DNA of 63,079 nt from Rhodobacterales bacterium HKCCE3408 (GTDB lineage Bacteria; Pseudomonadota; Alphaproteobacteria; Rhodobacterales; Rhodobacteraceae). Position 1 is the first letter of the stretch. Each line of letters begins with the position of its first letter. The DNA lies in assembly GCA_015689705.1 (NCBI GenBank), contig WVSN01000017.1, positions 1 through 63,079 of the forward strand. The letters are read 5' to 3'. Positions 8,875-15,987 of this stretch are shown here, piece after piece. The notes below the pieces were generated by a model. That model was not told the DNA's origin, searched no databases, and saw only the letters and a program-made list of their open reading frames with translations. Both the position numbers and the translations under genes were made by a program.

Positions 8875-9553
8875 CGGGTGTCCTTCCGAAATCGGTGAGC
8901 GGCGGGACCGAGACTTTGTCGCCGGCCGACAGCGTGCGGGGGTCGTCGATGCGGTTGGCGCGTGCGATCTGGCGCCAGAAGCGGGCCTCGCCGTATTCGT
9001 CGGCGCTGAGCGACCAGAGGGCTTCCGGCGTCGGTCGCCAGCCCTCGACCTTGCCCAGAACGCGCTCCTTGGTCTTGTCGGCGGAGTTGCGTCGCGGATT
9101 GTCGAGCTGCTCGGCAATGCTGCGGTACTGCTTGAACGTGACGTTCAGCGTGGCGCGGACGGGTGTGCCGTCGCCCTGGAACATGGTGAAGCGCTGGCTG
9201 ATCTTCTCGACGACCGCCTTGAACCGGAAGACACCCCATTTGAACTCGACCCGAGGCGGAGCATGGGTGTCGCCGTCGATCTGGAGCATCTTCACGAATT
9301 CGGCGGTGTCCTCGGACACGTCGCGTCCGCCGCCATCGGTCCAGGTGTCGAAGAGCAGGTCCATCGACAGCATCTCGGCGGCGCCGTTGACGAATTGCAG
9401 GATCGGGTTCGACAAGCCCGGGACAGGCGTCTCCTGGAAGGTCGCCCCGTACTCGACCGCGTATTCGGTCGGGTTGAAGTGGACCGTGATGTCCTGGTTC
9501 TTGTTGCGGCCTTCGAGGATCGTGATTGTGGCCTTGACGAGTTCGGTCGGCAT
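8861..9553 (-). CDS. Tube-baseplate adaptor with C-terminal LysM domain (CIS tube protein, Afp7 class)
   Basis: 230 residues. The N-terminal two thirds match the contractile-injection tube/adaptor family (HFNPTEYAVEYGATF near residue 26; FVNGAAEMLSMDLLFDTW; RVEFKWGVFRFKAVVE). The C-terminus (about 170-225) is a LysM fold, with LWSLSADEYGEARFWRQIA, ANRIDDPRTL and AGDKVSVPPL. In Afp/PVC particles this protein sits between the tube and the hub; in phages gp53-type LysM proteins clamp baseplate wedges. A near-perfect ribosome-binding site (GGAGGTGA) lies inside the end of the preceding Pro/Ala-rich gene. Confidence 0.92.
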   Translation of the reverse strand: MPTELVKATITILEGRNKNQDITVHFNPTEYAVEYGATFQETPVPGLSNPILQFVNGAAEMLSMDLLFDTWTDGGGRDVSEDTAEFVKMLQIDGDTHAPPRVEFKWGVFRFKAVVEKISQRFTMFQGDGTPVRATLNVTFKQYRSIAEQLDNPRRNSADKTKERVLGKVEGWRPTPEALWSLSADEYGEARFWRQIARANRIDDPRTLSAGDKVSVPPLTDFGRTPDGRR

Positions 9554-9556
9554 GGC

Positions 9557-10561
9557 TCACCTCCCCCGCCGCTCGTGCTCGATCCGGATCCGCTTCTCGA
9601 ACCGCTGCCAGAGCTGGCGGTCGAGTTCGGCGATATCGAGCTTCGGGGCGGGCGGTTGTTGTGGCGCAGCCCTCGGCGCCGGTGGCGGTGGGGCCGGCGT
9701 CTGTTGCTGCGGCTGGCGGAAACGGCGCTCGGCCGGGGCATCATGCCCGGTCGAACGCGGGGCGGGAGATTGCGGGCGGGCCGGAACCGGCTCGGCGCGA
9801 CGGGCTTGGTGCGCCGGTACCCGTTGCGCGGCAGGTTGAGACTCCGGCTCGGCGCGCGCGGCGAGATGGCGGCGGGCGACGGTAAGGGCAGGCTCCTGAG
9901 GCTCGGTCCACAGGGTCCGGCGCGTGTAAACGGCGGGGCCCGATCCATGCCCCGCCGCCTTTCCGGGACTTTGCGGCTTTGTGGGCGACACTCCTGGTTC
10001 GTTCGCCTGGGCAGCGGCGAAGGGGCGAGGGCGGAGCGTCGCGGCAGGCAGCACCATGCGCCCGACCGACGGCTTGCGTGTCTCCGCTGTCCGGGGCGTC
10101 GGGGCGCCCCGTCTGTTCACCTGCCGGACATTGCGACCAGGCCGATCCGGCCCTTCGACAGGGGCGGACGGGGCCGTCCCGTGGTTCACCGGCCGAGCCG
10201 CCGGTGCCGGTCCTGCAAAATGTTCCACGCACAGGAACGTTAGGGCTGGTGTGTGAACGCTATCGGGGGGCGTAACGGGAGCTGCGTCCGCGACCCGCAC
10301 GAGACGGTCATGCGCCGCCTCGAACCGTTGCAGGAGCAGCGAGAAGCGCGGAGCGAGCGTCAGGTTGAGCGTCTGCGTTGCGTCAACTCGGGTCGTCGGG
10401 ACGGCCGTGACGGATGCATCGGGACTGCGGAACCGGCGCTCGACTGGAGCCATGCGGCGGGTCGCCTGCCGAGGCGCGCCGGGACGCTTACCCAGAACGC
10501 CGAAAGCCGGACGGTCGGCCGTCATCCACCGGCGCGGGGATATGCGGATCCGCCCGATCAT
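9557..10561 (-). CDS. Pro/Ala/Arg-rich protein of the injection system, function unknown
   Basis: 334 residues, low complexity and probably disordered over residues about 100-300 (many Pro, Ala, Arg, Gln). The N-terminal about 90 residues look more ordered (TLNLTLAPRFSLLLQRFEAAHDRLV). The last 30 residues form a charged helix, ELDRQLWQRFEKRIRIEHER, of the kind I recall at the end of small proteins between tube and adaptor genes in other eCIS loci. The start overlaps the second tube gene (ATGA, 10558-10561). It has no signal peptide or membrane segment. It occupies the Afp6 position, so a structural or assembly role is plausible, but I do not recognise it. Confidence 0.7.
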   Translation of the reverse strand: MIGRIRISPRRWMTADRPAFGVLGKRPGAPRQATRRMAPVERRFRSPDASVTAVPTTRVDATQTLNLTLAPRFSLLLQRFEAAHDRLVRVADAAPVTPPDSVHTPALTFLCVEHFAGPAPAARPVNHGTAPSAPVEGPDRPGRNVRQVNRRGAPTPRTAETRKPSVGRMVLPAATLRPRPFAAAQANEPGVSPTKPQSPGKAAGHGSGPAVYTRRTLWTEPQEPALTVARRHLAARAEPESQPAAQRVPAHQARRAEPVPARPQSPAPRSTGHDAPAERRFRQPQQQTPAPPPPAPRAAPQQPPAPKLDIAELDRQLWQRFEKRIRIEHERRGR

Positions 10562-10980
10562 TGCTTCGTCAGCCCGTGGTGGACGAGTTCGACCGTCTCG
10601 ACCGCGATGCCGTTAGCCGCTGCGTCGAGATCGCTGCCGGACCATTTCGTCGGGAACGCGTCGGCGCAGATCCAGCGCCACGCCTCGCCCCCGATCTGGT
10701 CCAGAAGGATGATCGAGATGGTGCGGCGTTCGATCTCGCCCTGCACGACCTCTTCGTGCCAGTCCCAGAACCACGGATCCAGCAGTCCGCGCTTCAGGAT
10801 CAGCGTTGCCTGCTTCGTCATGACCGCGAGCTGACGCTCGTGGTCGTTCACGCCACCCTCGCGGTAGGGCTCGGTCTCGGTCACGCGTTCGAGGCCCGAG
10901 ACGGACTGCACGCCGCCGCGATCGAGACCCTGGGCCTCGATACGGAAGCGGAACGAACGGAACGGATCGGTCACGGCCAT
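10558..10980 (-). CDS. Tail tube protein, second copy (T4 gp19 family, Afp5 class)
   Basis: 140 residues starting MAVTDPFRSFRFRIE. It belongs to the phage T4-like gp19 tube family: an N-terminal DPFRSFRFRIEAQG, GLERVTETEPYREGG at about 30-44, WFWDWHEEVV in the middle, and ISIILLDQIGGEAWRW followed by the W-x-G-S-D-L-x-A strand. It is a divergent paralogue of the tube protein encoded at 11550-11990. In eCIS one tube paralogue builds the main tube and another forms the first ring above the baseplate; this copy, next to the adaptor genes, is the better candidate for the initiating ring (inference from position). Confidence 0.9.
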   Translation of the reverse strand: MAVTDPFRSFRFRIEAQGLDRGGVQSVSGLERVTETEPYREGGVNDHERQLAVMTKQATLILKRGLLDPWFWDWHEEVVQGEIERRTISIILLDQIGGEAWRWICADAFPTKWSGSDLDAAANGIAVETVELVHHGLTKQ

Positions 10981-10989
10981 TTGGCTGCC

Positions 10990-11178
10990 TCAGAACTGGT
11001 CCAGTGGCGTCGGGCGCCCCACGGGCGCATCGAGCCGTCGGTTGATCGCCGAGATTTCGCGGCACCATGTCCGCCGCTCGGCGTGGTCGAGCTCCATGAG
11101 CTCCGTGCTCGACCAGTGGAAGTGAAAGGCTATGAAGGCCATCTCCTCGTAGAGCTCGCCGAGGGGATAGAGCCTCAG
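10990..11178 (-). CDS. Tiny injection-system protein, DUF6760-like, probable CTG start
   Basis: 62 residues that lie in the apparent gap between two recognised genes. The reading frame gives YEEMAFIAFHFHWSSTELM then LDHAERRTWCREISAINRRL, which closely resembles the small DUF6760 proteins found between tube genes of eCIS clusters. No ATG, GTG or TTG is available upstream in the frame before the homology begins. The only sensible start is CTG at 11178, which overlaps the preceding TGA as CTGA, exactly mirroring the ATGA/GTGA overlaps used elsewhere in this operon. A role in tube or tail assembly is inferred from conservation and position only. Confidence 0.75.
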   Translation of the reverse strand: MRLYPLGELYEEMAFIAFHFHWSSTELMELDHAERRTWCREISAINRRLDAPVGRPTPLDQF

Positions 11179-11534
11179 GCCTCCCCCATGATGCCGAACC
11201 CCTCCATGCGGCCATTCGGGGCGGCGGCGGGCGCTTCGGTCTCGCCGTCACCATTGAGCTGCTCGTAGAGCGCCTGGAGATAGTTGAGGTCGCTGGCGAA
11301 GAGCCCCTCGACCACCTTCGTGTTCACGTCCGCCACCGACCCGAGCCGGGTGATGACGCGCGCCAGCACGATGATGGCGAGATAGGCCGGGTTGGCCTGC
11401 ACGCGGGGGTCCTTGAGCGGCAGGATCTCGTCTGCCGCCGTGGCCAGCCGCATGGTCCCCTCGCGGTGCAGGTTGCCGTCGGGGTCGACGTATCCCTTCG
11501 GCAGCCTGAACTCGATTTCGGTCTGGAATGCCAT
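11175..11534 (-). CDS. Small tail-assembly-like protein of the injection system
   Basis: 119 residues (MAFQTEIEFRLPKGYVDPDG at the N-terminus; REGTMRLATAADEILPLKDPRV; YLAIIVLARVITRLGSV). This matches the conserved small protein encoded after the first tube gene in many eCIS loci and in phages with gp41-like tail assembly proteins. It is mostly helical after residue 35 and ends in an Ala/Pro/Gly-rich tail. A strong ribosome-binding site (AGGAGG) precedes the ATG at 11534. It was probably a chaperone for tube polymerisation in phage ancestors; that role is not demonstrated for eCIS. Confidence 0.8.
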   Translation of the reverse strand: MAFQTEIEFRLPKGYVDPDGNLHREGTMRLATAADEILPLKDPRVQANPAYLAIIVLARVITRLGSVADVNTKVVEGLFASDLNYLQALYEQLNGDGETEAPAAAPNGRMEGFGIMGEA

Positions 11535-11549
11535 GGTTGTCCTCCTGGC

Positions 11550-11990
11550 TTACTGGATGCGCCGGATGCCTTCGTTGCAGAGCTCGAGCGTGTCGATCGC
11601 CACCTCGTTGCCCTTGCCGTTCAGGTCGGTCGGGTCGTACTTGCAGGGCCAGGCCTTGGTGATTTCCCAGGCGGCCTTGTCCTCTCCGGCCTCGTTCTGG
11701 ACCCGAATGACGACCGTGCGCCGCGCATCGTCCAGCGGCGTCGCGTCGTCGACGATGAGCTGATGCCAGTCGGCCAGCTCCATCGAGTCCGTGATGCCCC
11801 ACTTCAGGGTGATGTTGGCGTACTTGTTCAGACCGTTCAGCTTGCGCACGGTCGTGATCTCGTCGCCCTCGCGGTACTCGATCGGTTCGGTGGAAAGATC
11901 GCCGATGGCGACCTCGGCGAAGCCGGCCTGCTCGATCCCGTCGAGTTCGAGCCGGTAGCGGAAGTTCCGGTATGGATCCTGTCGTGCCAT
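11550..11990 (-). CDS. Main tail tube protein (T4 gp19 family, Afp1 class)
   Basis: 146 residues starting MARQDPYRNFRYRLELDG. It is the canonical eCIS inner-tube subunit: GIEQAGFAEVAIGDLSTEP, EYREGDEITTVRKLNGLNKY (typical for the family), ITLKWGITDSMELADWH, then VQNEAGEDKAAWEITKAWP and KYDPTDLNGKGNEVAIDTL. The protein stacks in hexameric rings inside the sheath and forms the ejected tube. GGAGG lies eight bases before the ATG. It directly follows the sheath gene (18 bases apart), the usual order. Confidence 0.95.
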   Translation of the reverse strand: MARQDPYRNFRYRLELDGIEQAGFAEVAIGDLSTEPIEYREGDEITTVRKLNGLNKYANITLKWGITDSMELADWHQLIVDDATPLDDARRTVVIRVQNEAGEDKAAWEITKAWPCKYDPTDLNGKGNEVAIDTLELCNEGIRRIQ

Positions 11991-12007
11991 GTCTCAGTCC
12001 TCCGGCG

Positions 12008-13621
12008 TCAGGTTTTGGCTTCCTGGGTCTTCTGGAAGACCCGGAAGACGACGAATTCGGCCGGGCGCACCGGGGCGATCCCGATCTCCACGATGAGCCG
12101 GCCGTTCAGGATGTCGTCCTCGGTCATGGTCGAGCGGCCGACGGCGACCGAGAACGCCTCTTCCTCCTTGGCGCCGAACAGCGCGCCTTCGCGCCACTGG
12201 CTGCGGAGAAAGAGCGTGACCGTCTGCTGGACGCGGGCCCAGAGCCGCTGGTCGTTGGGCTCGAACACGACCCATTGCGTCGAGTTGTAGATCGAGGCCT
12301 CGAGGAAGATGAAAAGCCGCCGGACGGAGACGTACTTCCAGAGCGGATCCGAACTGATCGTGCGCGCGCCCCACATCCGGATGCCGCGCCCGGGAAAGCG
12401 GCGGATGCAGTTGACGCCGCGGGGGTTCAGCACCTCCTGCCGCCCGGTGTTCACGTCGAACTCCAGATCGATGGCGCCGGCGACCGGCACATTGGCCGGA
12501 GCCTTCCAGACGCCGCGCGTGTTGTCGGTCAGCGCGTAGATGCCGCAGGTCGCGCCGCCCGGCGGGACCAAGGTCTTGACCCCGTTGCGCGGGTTCGCGG
12601 TGTAGATCCACGGGTAGTAGAAGGCCGCATACTGGCTGTCGCGGAAGTTCCGCGGCGACAGGCGCGGATCGCTGACCGCGCTGAGGTTGCGCGCCGCATC
12701 CAGCACGGCGATGCGGAAGCGGTTGCGTTCGCAATGCGTGACGATCTCGCCCTGGATCGCGCGGGTATCGTCATCATCGTTGCCGATACCCGGCGCGTGG
12801 ACGATGGCGACGTCGCGATAGGCGTCGAGACTGAGCGCCGCGAGCCCGCGGTAATCCTTGGGATCGACGATGGCGGCATCGTCTTCGTCCACCAGCCCGC
12901 CGAACTGCGCCGCGGTCGGCGCGGCGCCATCGGCCCCGCCGGCCAGCGGCCCGCCCATCACCGGCACCGGGTCTTCGCCGTCGCCGGGCGTGTCCGGCAC
13001 GTCGGCCGCATCGTCGACCGTCAGACCGATCAGCGCCGAACTGGTGTCGGTGATCATCTTCTCCCAGTAGGTCGGATGATCGGGGTCGCGGGTCAGATCG
13101 TCGAAATCCTCGACGAGCGTGGGGCGGGGCAGACGTTCGGGCTCGGCAAAGGGGTCGAACACGCCGCCAGGGACATCCCGGTCCCATGTCGCGGCCTGGA
13201 CGCGGAAGCCGATGGCCAGCGGGTCGCCGCCGCCTTCGGGCGCCGCCCGGGTGGTCGAGGCGATGACGCGGACAAAGATCCGGTCGCCGGCCGCCCCGGG
13301 CCCGAGCGCTTCGAAGCGGTAACCGGCATCGTCGAGCACCGAGGTCGCGGCGCCAGCGCCGACGAGCCGCGTGATGTAGACCCGGCGTCCGCCATTGTCG
13401 AAGAACATCTTGACCGAGAACGGCATGTACTTCGTGCCGCCCGCGAAAACCCCGCCATAGAGGCGCAGGTATTCGCCGTAACTCGTGACCAGGCGCGGAC
13501 TCAGCGGCCCGCGTTCGGTTTCGCCAAGAAAGGCGGCGGTGCTTGTCGCCACGCCTTCGATCGGTTTCGGGCCGCGCTCGATCTCCTCGATGAACACGCC
13601 CGGGGCGAGATATTCCGGCAT
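12008..13621 (-). CDS. Contractile tail sheath protein
   Basis: 537 residues starting MPEYLAPGVFIEEIERGPKP, the hallmark N-terminus of phage/eCIS sheath subunits. GVATSTAAFLGETERGP follows. The C-terminal domain contains GVWKAPANVPVAGAIDLEF, GVNCIRRFPGRGIRMWGART and EDDILNGRLIVEIGIAPVRP, all typical of the conserved sheath core. This is the only sheath gene in the window, whereas Afp/PVC clusters have three paralogues, so the sheath is likely homopolymeric. The subunits surround the tube and contract to drive ejection. GGGAG is eight bases ahead of the ATG. Confidence 0.97.
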   Translation of the reverse strand: MPEYLAPGVFIEEIERGPKPIEGVATSTAAFLGETERGPLSPRLVTSYGEYLRLYGGVFAGGTKYMPFSVKMFFDNGGRRVYITRLVGAGAATSVLDDAGYRFEALGPGAAGDRIFVRVIASTTRAAPEGGGDPLAIGFRVQAATWDRDVPGGVFDPFAEPERLPRPTLVEDFDDLTRDPDHPTYWEKMITDTSSALIGLTVDDAADVPDTPGDGEDPVPVMGGPLAGGADGAAPTAAQFGGLVDEDDAAIVDPKDYRGLAALSLDAYRDVAIVHAPGIGNDDDDTRAIQGEIVTHCERNRFRIAVLDAARNLSAVSDPRLSPRNFRDSQYAAFYYPWIYTANPRNGVKTLVPPGGATCGIYALTDNTRGVWKAPANVPVAGAIDLEFDVNTGRQEVLNPRGVNCIRRFPGRGIRMWGARTISSDPLWKYVSVRRLFIFLEASIYNSTQWVVFEPNDQRLWARVQQTVTLFLRSQWREGALFGAKEEEAFSVAVGRSTMTEDDILNGRLIVEIGIAPVRPAEFVVFRVFQKTQEAKT

Positions 13622-13633
13622 CGTCTGTCTCCC

Positions 13634-14602
13634 TTACTCGGTTTCGGAAGTTACGGTGTCTTGCCCGTCCTCGGGCGTGTCGGCGTCCGGCGGTGCGTCG
13701 GCGCAATCATCCAGCGTCGGGAACTGCGCGAGATGAGCGCGGATCGAGGTCACGAAGTCCTTCTCGAGCTTCGAGAGCGCGCCCTGCCAGGCCGCGAGAC
13801 GGTCCTGTGCCGCCTTGAGATCGGCCTGTGCGGTGGCGAGGCTGTTGCGCGCGGTCACGAACCAGTCCCACGCGTTCTTCAGCGCGGCCGGATAGTCCCC
13901 GGGGGCGATCACGGTCGGACAGGCTTCGGGGCTGTCGGCGGCGCCGATGGTCAGGGGATTGGACGGGCATCCGTCGAGATGGGCCGAGATCCGGGTGGAT
14001 CCGGGCACGAGCACGTCGCCGGCGCTGTCCACGAGGCGCTTGCCCGTCAGCAGCCACCAGGCTTCGGCGTATTTCCCGGCATCGAGCAGCTTCTCGATAT
14101 CCGTCTGCAGCTTCTCGGCCGCCTTCAGCCGGGCGTCCAGTGCCTTGGGCAACGTCCGGATCCGGTCGAGATGGGCCTTGGCGCGGTCGAACTTCGTCTG
14201 CGCGTCGGCGACGGCCTTCTCGGCCTTCGGGATCGGAAGATATTCCCAGGTCGAGGGCGCCGCGGTCTTGCCGGTCAGCTTGTCGATCTCCGCATGTTTC
14301 GCGTCGATCTCGGCGACCTTCGCGGCGACGATGCTGTCAATCTGACCGGTCTTTCCGGCGACGTGGCACTCCTCGAGGTTCTTTTTCGTCTTGTCGCGGA
14401 AGCTGCGAAGATCGGCGTCGCGCCTGGCCAGATCGGGATGCTTCGCGAGGTAATCGGCGTGCACGGTCCGGGCCTCACCGAGGATTTTCTCGAGCTCCTT
14501 GGCATTCGCCTCTGCGGCGGCGAGCGCCGCCTTGTCGGCTTTCAGCTGTTCGAGATTTCCGGCGAGAGTTTCGAACTCGGCGGGCTGGCTCGTGTCTGTC
14601 AT
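13634..14602 (-). CDS. Coiled-coil protein between sheath and DUF4255 genes, function unknown
   Basis: 322 residues, strongly helical with two long coiled-coil stretches (about 10-70 and 115-170; for example LEQLKADKAALAAAEANAKE) and a third helix pair at about 245-295. An intervening region (about 185-235) contains HLDGCPSNPL and SPEACPTVIAPG. There is no signal peptide or membrane helix. The very acidic tail ends DTVTSETE. A perfect ribosome-binding site (AAGGAGGG) precedes the ATG. I do not recognise the family. Possible roles are sheath chaperone, sheath-terminator or length factor; nothing in the sequence decides between them. Confidence 0.75.
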   Translation of the reverse strand: MTDTSQPAEFETLAGNLEQLKADKAALAAAEANAKELEKILGEARTVHADYLAKHPDLARRDADLRSFRDKTKKNLEECHVAGKTGQIDSIVAAKVAEIDAKHAEIDKLTGKTAAPSTWEYLPIPKAEKAVADAQTKFDRAKAHLDRIRTLPKALDARLKAAEKLQTDIEKLLDAGKYAEAWWLLTGKRLVDSAGDVLVPGSTRISAHLDGCPSNPLTIGAADSPEACPTVIAPGDYPAALKNAWDWFVTARNSLATAQADLKAAQDRLAAWQGALSKLEKDFVTSIRAHLAQFPTLDDCADAPPDADTPEDGQDTVTSETE

Positions 14603-14635
14603 CGGGATCCCTCCTTGTCGGGAGCGTTCGGTCGG

Positions 14636-15331
14636 TTACGGGTCGGGCAGGTCGACGATGTCGATGGTCGTGGTGGCGAGGTCGGTGACGGCGATGTCGG
14701 CGACCTCGTGCGGAGGGGCGGCGCCGAGGCGGAAGGTCAGCGTGACCAGCGCCTTCGGCAGCGGATCGCCCGCGCCGTCGGGCGGCACCTGAAGACGCAG
14801 GGCGAAGCTGCCGCGCGCGTCGGTGCGGGTGCGGAAGATACGGGCGAAGCCGTCGATCCGGCCTTCGACGGCGACCGCGTCGACGAAAGCGCCCTCGCGC
14901 CGCACACCCCCCCGGATCACGGCGCTTTCGCCGTCGATCACGCAGTCGGGGCGTCGGATCAGGCGTACCTCGCGGATGCGCCGGCGGGCATCCTTGACGG
15001 CCTGCGGCGCGTCGGGCGGCAGCGGCGCCAGGTCCTGGTGGACCGGGAAGCTGATCCTGCCGGGCGAGAAGTAACCGGCGCGGTCAGCCTCCATCTCGAA
15101 GACCATCTCGCCGGGATCGGCGAGGTCCGAGACCAGAAGGTCCTCGAACACCAGATGCCCCGAGAGGCTGCGCCGCGCCTTGCGGTCTTCCCATGGGAAG
15201 ACCGCGGTGACGCCAGAGGTCACGATGTCGCCGGTGAAGTCGTCGACGGGTGTCAGAACCCGGGTCAGGCGATGGGTGGCGGCCTCACGCTCGGCCAGCG
15301 GCGGGAAGTGGATGTCGAAGCGGTGGCTCAT
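14636..15331 (-). CDS. Injection-system protein of unknown function with a possible Ig-like C-terminal half
   Basis: 231 residues starting MSHRFDIHFPPLAEREAAT. The start overlaps the DUF4255 stop by four bases (15328-15331) and has GGAGG upstream. The first half has alternating strands (FPWEDRKARRSLSGHLVFED). The second half contains VDAVAVEGRIDGFARI and DARGSFALRLQVPPDG, resembling the transthyretin-like or carboxypeptidase-regulatory beta-sandwich seen in many structural proteins. No catalytic motif is visible. Tight coupling to DUF4255 suggests a joint role at the distal end or cap, but this is inference. Confidence 0.7.
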   Translation of the reverse strand: MSHRFDIHFPPLAEREAATHRLTRVLTPVDDFTGDIVTSGVTAVFPWEDRKARRSLSGHLVFEDLLVSDLADPGEMVFEMEADRAGYFSPGRISFPVHQDLAPLPPDAPQAVKDARRRIREVRLIRRPDCVIDGESAVIRGGVRREGAFVDAVAVEGRIDGFARIFRTRTDARGSFALRLQVPPDGAGDPLPKALVTLTFRLGAAPPHEVADIAVTDLATTTIDIVDLPDP

Positions 15332-15987
15332 ACCTCTTCCTCCGCCCGCAGCCGGAACGGATCGGGCGCCTCGGCCGACGTGCCGGCATCCAGCCGCCGG
15401 CTGACCACCGGGCCGCCGCGCAGGACGTCGCGGGCATCGATGAAGACCGGCGCGGCGAGGTAGACGACCGACGTCCGGTAGCCCTGGTCCGGGAAGAGAC
15501 CCCAGATCCGGCTCATCTCCTCCATCGCGTAAGGCTCGGGCGTGATCCGCACCTCCTGCCCGGGAAGGATCGCGCCTGTCAGCATCGGATGGGCCTGAAG
15601 CGCCGACATGACCTGGCCGAGCCGGAGCAGCTCGTGTGGATCGGCCGCGCCGTCATCGGCTCCGCCGGAGCGGAACACGGTCACCATGTAGCGGACGTCG
15701 AGGGCCAGCGCGTCCTGCGGCCGGGCGGCGGCCTGCGCGTCGGGTGGCAGCGGCAGGCCGTCATCGCCGGTGACCACGGGCCGGGTCATGCGCGGCATGT
15801 TCCGCACCTCGCGGTTCGGCTCGACATGGAACAGGAACAGCGAGGCGCGGGCACCGTCCGGCGCGCGCGGCGGCGGGCCGATCGGAACCAGCGTGTCGAT
15901 GTTGAGCGCGCCACCGCCATCGGACAGCGCGGCGAACAGGATGCGCTGGATCGCGCGTGTGGTGGCCTGAAGCGCGTCGATGCTCAT
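15328..15987 (-). CDS. DUF4255 / Pvc16-type tail terminator protein
   Basis: 219 residues beginning MSIDALQATTRAIQRIL. It matches the DUF4255 (Pvc16) family: an N-terminal helix, SLFLFHVEPNREVRNMP near residue 55, ALDVRYMVTVF near 100, then HELLRLGQVMSALQAHPML, and the late EEMSRIWGLFPDQGYRTSVVY. Pvc16/Afp16 caps the tube and sheath at the distal end and fixes particle length. Its ATG overlaps the stop of the AAA ATPase gene (ATGA, 15984-15987). Lengths around 200 are typical. Confidence 0.9.
   Translation of the reverse strand: MSIDALQATTRAIQRILFAALSDGGGALNIDTLVPIGPPPRAPDGARASLFLFHVEPNREVRNMPRMTRPVVTGDDGLPLPPDAQAAARPQDALALDVRYMVTVFRSGGADDGAADPHELLRLGQVMSALQAHPMLTGAILPGQEVRITPEPYAMEEMSRIWGLFPDQGYRTSVVYLAAPVFIDARDVLRGGPVVSRRLDAGTSAEAPDPFRLRAEEEV

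Noticed and set aside
11972-15463. Very long plus-strand open frame opposite sheath and neighbouring genes
   Set aside because: It is antisense to well-recognised injection-system genes, has no recognisable domains, and its length is explained by high third-position G+C of the real genes.
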